DNA of 15,732 bases. Source: a bacterium (GTDB taxonomy: Bacteria; Latescibacterota; UBA2968; UBA8231). The notes below the pieces were generated by a model that was given only the letters and a program-made list of their open reading frames with translations, did not search any database and was not told the DNA's origin. A program made the translations under genes and the position numbers. The stretch covers positions 1 to 15,732 of the forward strand of contig JAQCJA010000048.1 in assembly GCA_027593305.1 (NCBI GenBank), read 5' to 3'. The stretch's first letter is position 1; every line of letters starts with the position of its first letter. Positions 12,127 through 15,732 of the stretch are shown here, piece after piece.

Positions 12127-15100
12127 TTGCGTCTCACCCATCTGGACATTTTTGGTTTCAAGTCCTTCATGAACAAGACCGAGATTCCCTTCGGCCTGGG
12201 AATCACCGGGATCGTCGGCCCCAATGGCTGTGGCAAGTCGAATGTCGTCGAGGCCATCCGCTGGGTACTCGGCGAACAGCGTGCCAGCGCCATCCGTGGC
12301 CACAAGATGGAGGACGTTATTTTTGCCGGTACCCGGACCCGCAAGGCTCTGGGTATGGCGGAAGTCTCGCTGACAATCGACAACAGCGAAAATGTGCTGC
12401 CCATCGAGTACACGGAGGTCACGATCACCCGGCGACTGTTTCGCTCCGGGGAGAGCGACTATCTGCTCAATAAGGTCCCCTGTCGGCTCTTGGACATCCA
12501 GAACCTGCTCATGGATACCGGTCTGGGCCCTGGTGCCTACTCCGTGATGGAGCAGGGCATGGTGGATGAGATCATCAGTGAGAAAACCGAAAATCGTCGG
12601 CGCATCCTTGAGGAGGCTGCGGGGATCACCAAGTACAAAGTCCGGCGCCGGTCGACCTGGAACAAGCTCGAATCGACAGAAGCCGACCTCCTCCGTCTCG
12701 AAGATATCATCACCGAGGTCAAGCGACAGGTCGACTATCTTGGCCGACAGGTGGGCCGCGCGCGGCGCTTCAAGGAATTGAAGACCGAACTCGACGATCT
12801 TGAATTGCGCTTTGGTCGGCATCAGTTCTTTGGGATTCGCGAACAGTTGCAGCCTCTGCAGACCGAGTTCAATGAACTGTCACGCGCTTCCGAGTCGGGC
12901 CTGACGCTGTTCACGGCGCGTGAAGCAGAGCTTGAAAAGCGTCGCCTCGCCGTCACCGAGGCTGAGCTTTCTTTGCAGGCGGCGGGGATAGCTCTGAGCC
13001 GCTGCGTCGAGGAGATCCACGAACTCGACAATCGTCTCGTGTCATCCCGCGAACGTCGCGAAGCGCGCGAGCATTTCATCGAGCGGGCATCTGGCCAGCT
13101 GGAAGAGACGCGTCGTCAGTTGCAGGAGACAAAGCGCCAGCTTGCCGAAGCCGACGAGGGGCAGCAGGTCTCCACCGCCGAGGTCGAAACCAACGCGGAG
13201 CGTCTCAAGACCCAGCAGGCAAGCGCCTCTGAGGCCGATGCCGAATACGAATCGAGCCGTTCCGGCCTCGACGCTGAGAACCACCGGCTGCGCGAACTGC
13301 TGCGCGAAAAAGGCGAACACTCGGGGTCGCTGGCCAAACTGCGTAGTGAACGCGAGTCATTGGTCGAGGCGCAACAGCAGTTGACTGGTGAACTGGCGAC
13401 TGTCGATGGAGATCTGCTCGCCGCCCGCAGCGGCGCCGAGGCGGCCGAAACCGAGCTGGGTCTGCACACGACGCGGCTGCAGAGGCTGGAAATGGATCTG
13501 GAGGGAGCGCGCCAGAGACGTACCGATGCCGGTGCCGCCATTGAGACCAGCAACCACCGCGTCGCCGATCTGCGTCGTGGGATCGAGGCGGAACAGGCAC
13601 GGATTCAGGTCCTGGAGCGCGTACGCTCCGGCTACGAAGGCTACTCGAGCGGAGTTCGCGAACTGCTCGTCGATTCCCCGTATACGGAACTCTTCGACGG
13701 CGTGCTCGGCGATCTCCTCGAGGTCGACCCGGGTTGGGACCAGGCGGTTGAGGTTGCTCTCGGCGATGCGGTAGAGGCCCTCGTCGCCCGTGATGACAGC
13801 GGCCTGCTTGAGGCACTCGATTATCTGCGCCAGCGATCCGGACGGGCAGGGATTTTCCCGCTGGACTGGCAGATGATGCCACGCGGTCCCGTTGTCGACC
13901 TGAGTGGTGTTGCCGGTGTTCAGGGCCCTCTGGCTGACCGTGTTCGTGCCAACGGTTCTGTGGCAGCCCTGGTCGAGCGCCTGCTGCACAACACGTTCAT
14001 CGTCGATGATCTGGCGGCAGCGCTGGCGGTGTGCCAGTCGCATCGCGGTGAATCCATGCGACTGGTCACAGCCGACGGGCAAGGTGTCGACATCGACGGG
14101 CGCCTCGCCGGTGGGGCCCGGTCGGACCATGATGACAGTGTTCTTGGCCGGGGTCGAGAGATCCGCCAGTTGCGCGCGCAGGTTGCCCGCCAGCAGGGCA
14201 GACTGTCTGCAGCACAGGCCGCGGCGGGTGCTCAACGGATCCGCCGCGTCGTGCTCGACCGCTATATCACTGATCTGACAGCACTGCACGAAGCCGAGCG
14301 GGACGCGGAGCGGGAGGTGCGCCAACGCCAACGTTCAGCGCGCGAAGATGAGAACCGCCAGCAATCCCGCCGGGGCCAGTTGCAGCAGCGACTCGAGAGT
14401 TCGCGGCAGCGGCTGTCCGAACTGGAGAACGGTGGCCGGGGGCAAGAGGAACGCCTCGAGACCATCGAGCACGAGGCTGGTGAGCTGGAAGAGCGACTGC
14501 AGGCCCGGGAAGAGCGTGTTCGCGCCGCCGAGTATGCTCGGCGCGAGCAGATCGAGGTGCTCAACGCCCTGCGGGTGGAGAGTGCCCGCGCCGCCGAGAA
14601 AGCCGACGCCCTGCGGCGTGAGGCGGAGCGCCTGACGAGATTGCAGCGCGAGAATGGCGCAACTATCGAGCGCATCGAACACGAAATCAGTCAGGCGGAA
14701 GGGGACCGCGCCGCTCTGGCTGAACGCGAAGCAGAGATCACGGAGCAGTTGAGTGGCAAACACGGCGAGCGGGATGAACTCGATGAGCAGCGCAACGAAC
14801 GCCTGCGTCATCAACAGGAAGTGGCACAGGCGTCGCGCGAACTGGATCAGGAGATCTCCCGCCTGCAGCGCGAACTGGGGACACAACGCGAGCGTCGACA
14901 TCAGCTCGAGTTGCGGCTGACGGAACTCACCAGCGAGTCGACGCGCATTCGCGAGCGCCTCGTGGAAGAGTACAACGTGGAGGTCGAGACCCTGGGCGCC
15001 CTCCATGAGGAGGGGTTTGATGCACCTGCCGCCGACGCTCGCCTGGGTGAGTTGCGTCGGGGTATCTCCCGTCTGGGTGACGTTCATGTGGGCGTGCTCG

Positions 15101-15693
15101 AGGAGTATGAAGAGCAGAAGGAGCGGCACGACTTCCTCGTGCAGCACCGCGACGATCTGACGTCGGCCGCCGAAGACCTGCGCAAGACGCTGCAGCATAT
15201 CGATCGTGTGGCGCGCCGCATGTTCCGCGAAACCTTCGAGGAGATCCGAGGCAAATTCCGTGTGACCTATACGCGGTTCTTTCCCGGCGGCGAGGCGGAC
15301 CTGCAGATCGAAGAGGATGTTGACCCTTTGGAGTCGAATATCGAGATCATCGCACGCCCCCGTGGCAAGAAGCTGCAGAGCATCGGTCTGCTGTCAGGTG
15401 GAGAGAAGGCTCTGACTGCGATCGCCCTGCTCTTTGCGATCTACGAGGTGAAGCCGAGTCCGTGGTGCATTCTTGATGAGGTAGATGCGCCTCTTGACGA
15501 TGCCAACGTCGAACGGTTTCTGCGCGTATTGCGCGAATTTGCCACAGGCACACAGTTCTGCATGGTGACCCACAACAAGCTGTCCATGGCTTCATCCCAT
15601 ACGTTGCACGGCGTGACAATGCCGGAAGAAGGTGTGTCCCAACTGGTCTCCGTACACGTCGTCGATGACATGCTGGACGAAGCCGCCGGCTAG
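12127..15693 (+). CDS. smc: Chromosome segregation protein SMC
   Basis: A complete 1188-residue SMC, the usual bacterial length (about 1180). It forms the dimeric ATPase ring that compacts and separates chromosomes with ScpA/ScpB. The start MRLTHLDIFGFKSF is the family signature. Walker A GPNGCGKS is at 31-38. Long coiled-coil arms run from about 165 to 500 and from about 670 to 1030. The hinge is about 505-660 (GVLGDLLEVDPGWDQAVEVA). The C-terminal head carries the signature LLSGGEKAL (about 1088-1096) and Walker B WCILDEVDAPLDD (about 1113-1125). I chose TTG 12127 because AGGAG (12114-12118) lies 8 nt upstream and homologues start here; TTG 12121, two codons earlier, is less well spaced. 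The neighbouring genes do not include scpA, scpB or ftsY. Confidence 0.97.
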   Translation: MRLTHLDIFGFKSFMNKTEIPFGLGITGIVGPNGCGKSNVVEAIRWVLGEQRASAIRGHKMEDVIFAGTRTRKALGMAEVSLTIDNSENVLPIEYTEVTITRRLFRSGESDYLLNKVPCRLLDIQNLLMDTGLGPGAYSVMEQGMVDEIISEKTENRRRILEEAAGITKYKVRRRSTWNKLESTEADLLRLEDIITEVKRQVDYLGRQVGRARRFKELKTELDDLELRFGRHQFFGIREQLQPLQTEFNELSRASESGLTLFTAREAELEKRRLAVTEAELSLQAAGIALSRCVEEIHELDNRLVSSRERREAREHFIERASGQLEETRRQLQETKRQLAEADEGQQVSTAEVETNAERLKTQQASASEADAEYESSRSGLDAENHRLRELLREKGEHSGSLAKLRSERESLVEAQQQLTGELATVDGDLLAARSGAEAAETELGLHTTRLQRLEMDLEGARQRRTDAGAAIETSNHRVADLRRGIEAEQARIQVLERVRSGYEGYSSGVRELLVDSPYTELFDGVLGDLLEVDPGWDQAVEVALGDAVEALVARDDSGLLEALDYLRQRSGRAGIFPLDWQMMPRGPVVDLSGVAGVQGPLADRVRANGSVAALVERLLHNTFIVDDLAAALAVCQSHRGESMRLVTADGQGVDIDGRLAGGARSDHDDSVLGRGREIRQLRAQVARQQGRLSAAQAAAGAQRIRRVVLDRYITDLTALHEAERDAEREVRQRQRSAREDENRQQSRRGQLQQRLESSRQRLSELENGGRGQEERLETIEHEAGELEERLQAREERVRAAEYARREQIEVLNALRVESARAAEKADALRREAERLTRLQRENGATIERIEHEISQAEGDRAALAEREAEITEQLSGKHGERDELDEQRNERLRHQQEVAQASRELDQEISRLQRELGTQRERRHQLELRLTELTSESTRIRERLVEEYNVEVETLGALHEEGFDAPAADARLGELRRGISRLGDVHVGVLEEYEEQKERHDFLVQHRDDLTSAAEDLRKTLQHIDRVARRMFRETFEEIRGKFRVTYTRFFPGGEADLQIEEDVDPLESNIEIIARPRGKKLQSIGLLSGGEKALTAIALLFAIYEVKPSPWCILDEVDAPLDDANVERFLRVLREFATGTQFCMVTHNKLSMASSHTLHGVTMPEEGVSQLVSVHVVDDMLDEAAG

Positions 15694-15721
15694 AGTCCTT
15701 CCGCTTCGAACCAGCCGAACG

Positions 15722-15732
15722 AAAAAAGCCCC
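15722..15732. terminator. Possible left arm of a bidirectional terminator, cut by the window edge
   Basis: AAAAAAGCCCC lies 28 bp after the smc stop and runs into the window edge. An A-tract before a GC-rich arm is the usual left half of a bidirectional terminator. The matching right arm (GGGGC followed by Ts) would lie just outside, so this cannot be confirmed here. Confidence 0.3.

Noticed and set aside
14335..15198. 287-codon open frame on the - strand
   Set aside because: It is antisense to the smc coiled coil; its leucine-rich composition only mirrors the Glu/Gln/Arg codons of smc.

Overview
The window is high-GC DNA from a diderm (Gram-negative) bacterium. The evidence for an outer membrane is an lptC/lptA-like gene followed directly by lptB. 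A bacterial-type smc, a classical sigma-54 gene and gatC confirm a bacterium, while the CTP synthase resembles the archaeal-type branch of that family. Frequent GTG/TTG starts, small intergenic gaps and long antisense shadow frames fit a high-GC genome. I cannot name the phylum. The gene content is compatible with a poorly cultivated lineage near the FCB group, but that is inference.

Region 1 (1-3399, + strand) looks like one metabolic operon. It holds a left-truncated protein that reads as tandem RidA/YjgF-like units, the two subunits of a ThDP-dependent 2-oxoacid decarboxylase of the sulfopyruvate/phosphonopyruvate type, and a LarA-like (DUF2088) putative 2-hydroxyacid racemase. This is the most likely place for an undescribed pathway. 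A 13-bp tandem repeat and a convergent terminator close the region.

Region 2 (3447-9899, - strand) is housekeeping and envelope: gatC, then pyrG, a long fused lptC-lptA-like gene, lptB and rpoN. pyrG, lptC/A and lptB overlap or abut. rpoN has a near-consensus sigma-70 promoter of its own, flanked by two palindromes. The lptB-rpoN linkage is conserved in many proteobacteria. The CTP synthase has substitutions in the conserved glutaminase lid motif and an insertion of about 30 residues.

Region 3 (10019-11936) holds small accessory genes. There is a + strand DUF2203 gene that looks leaderless, and three - strand genes: an HPr-kinase-like P-loop protein, a membrane-anchored coiled-coil protein and a 66-residue protein of unknown function.

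Region 4 (12002-15732, + strand) is a complete smc gene of 1188 codons with its own promoter, followed by what may be the left arm of a terminator cut by the window edge. No tRNA, rRNA, CRISPR array, insertion sequence or phage gene was seen.
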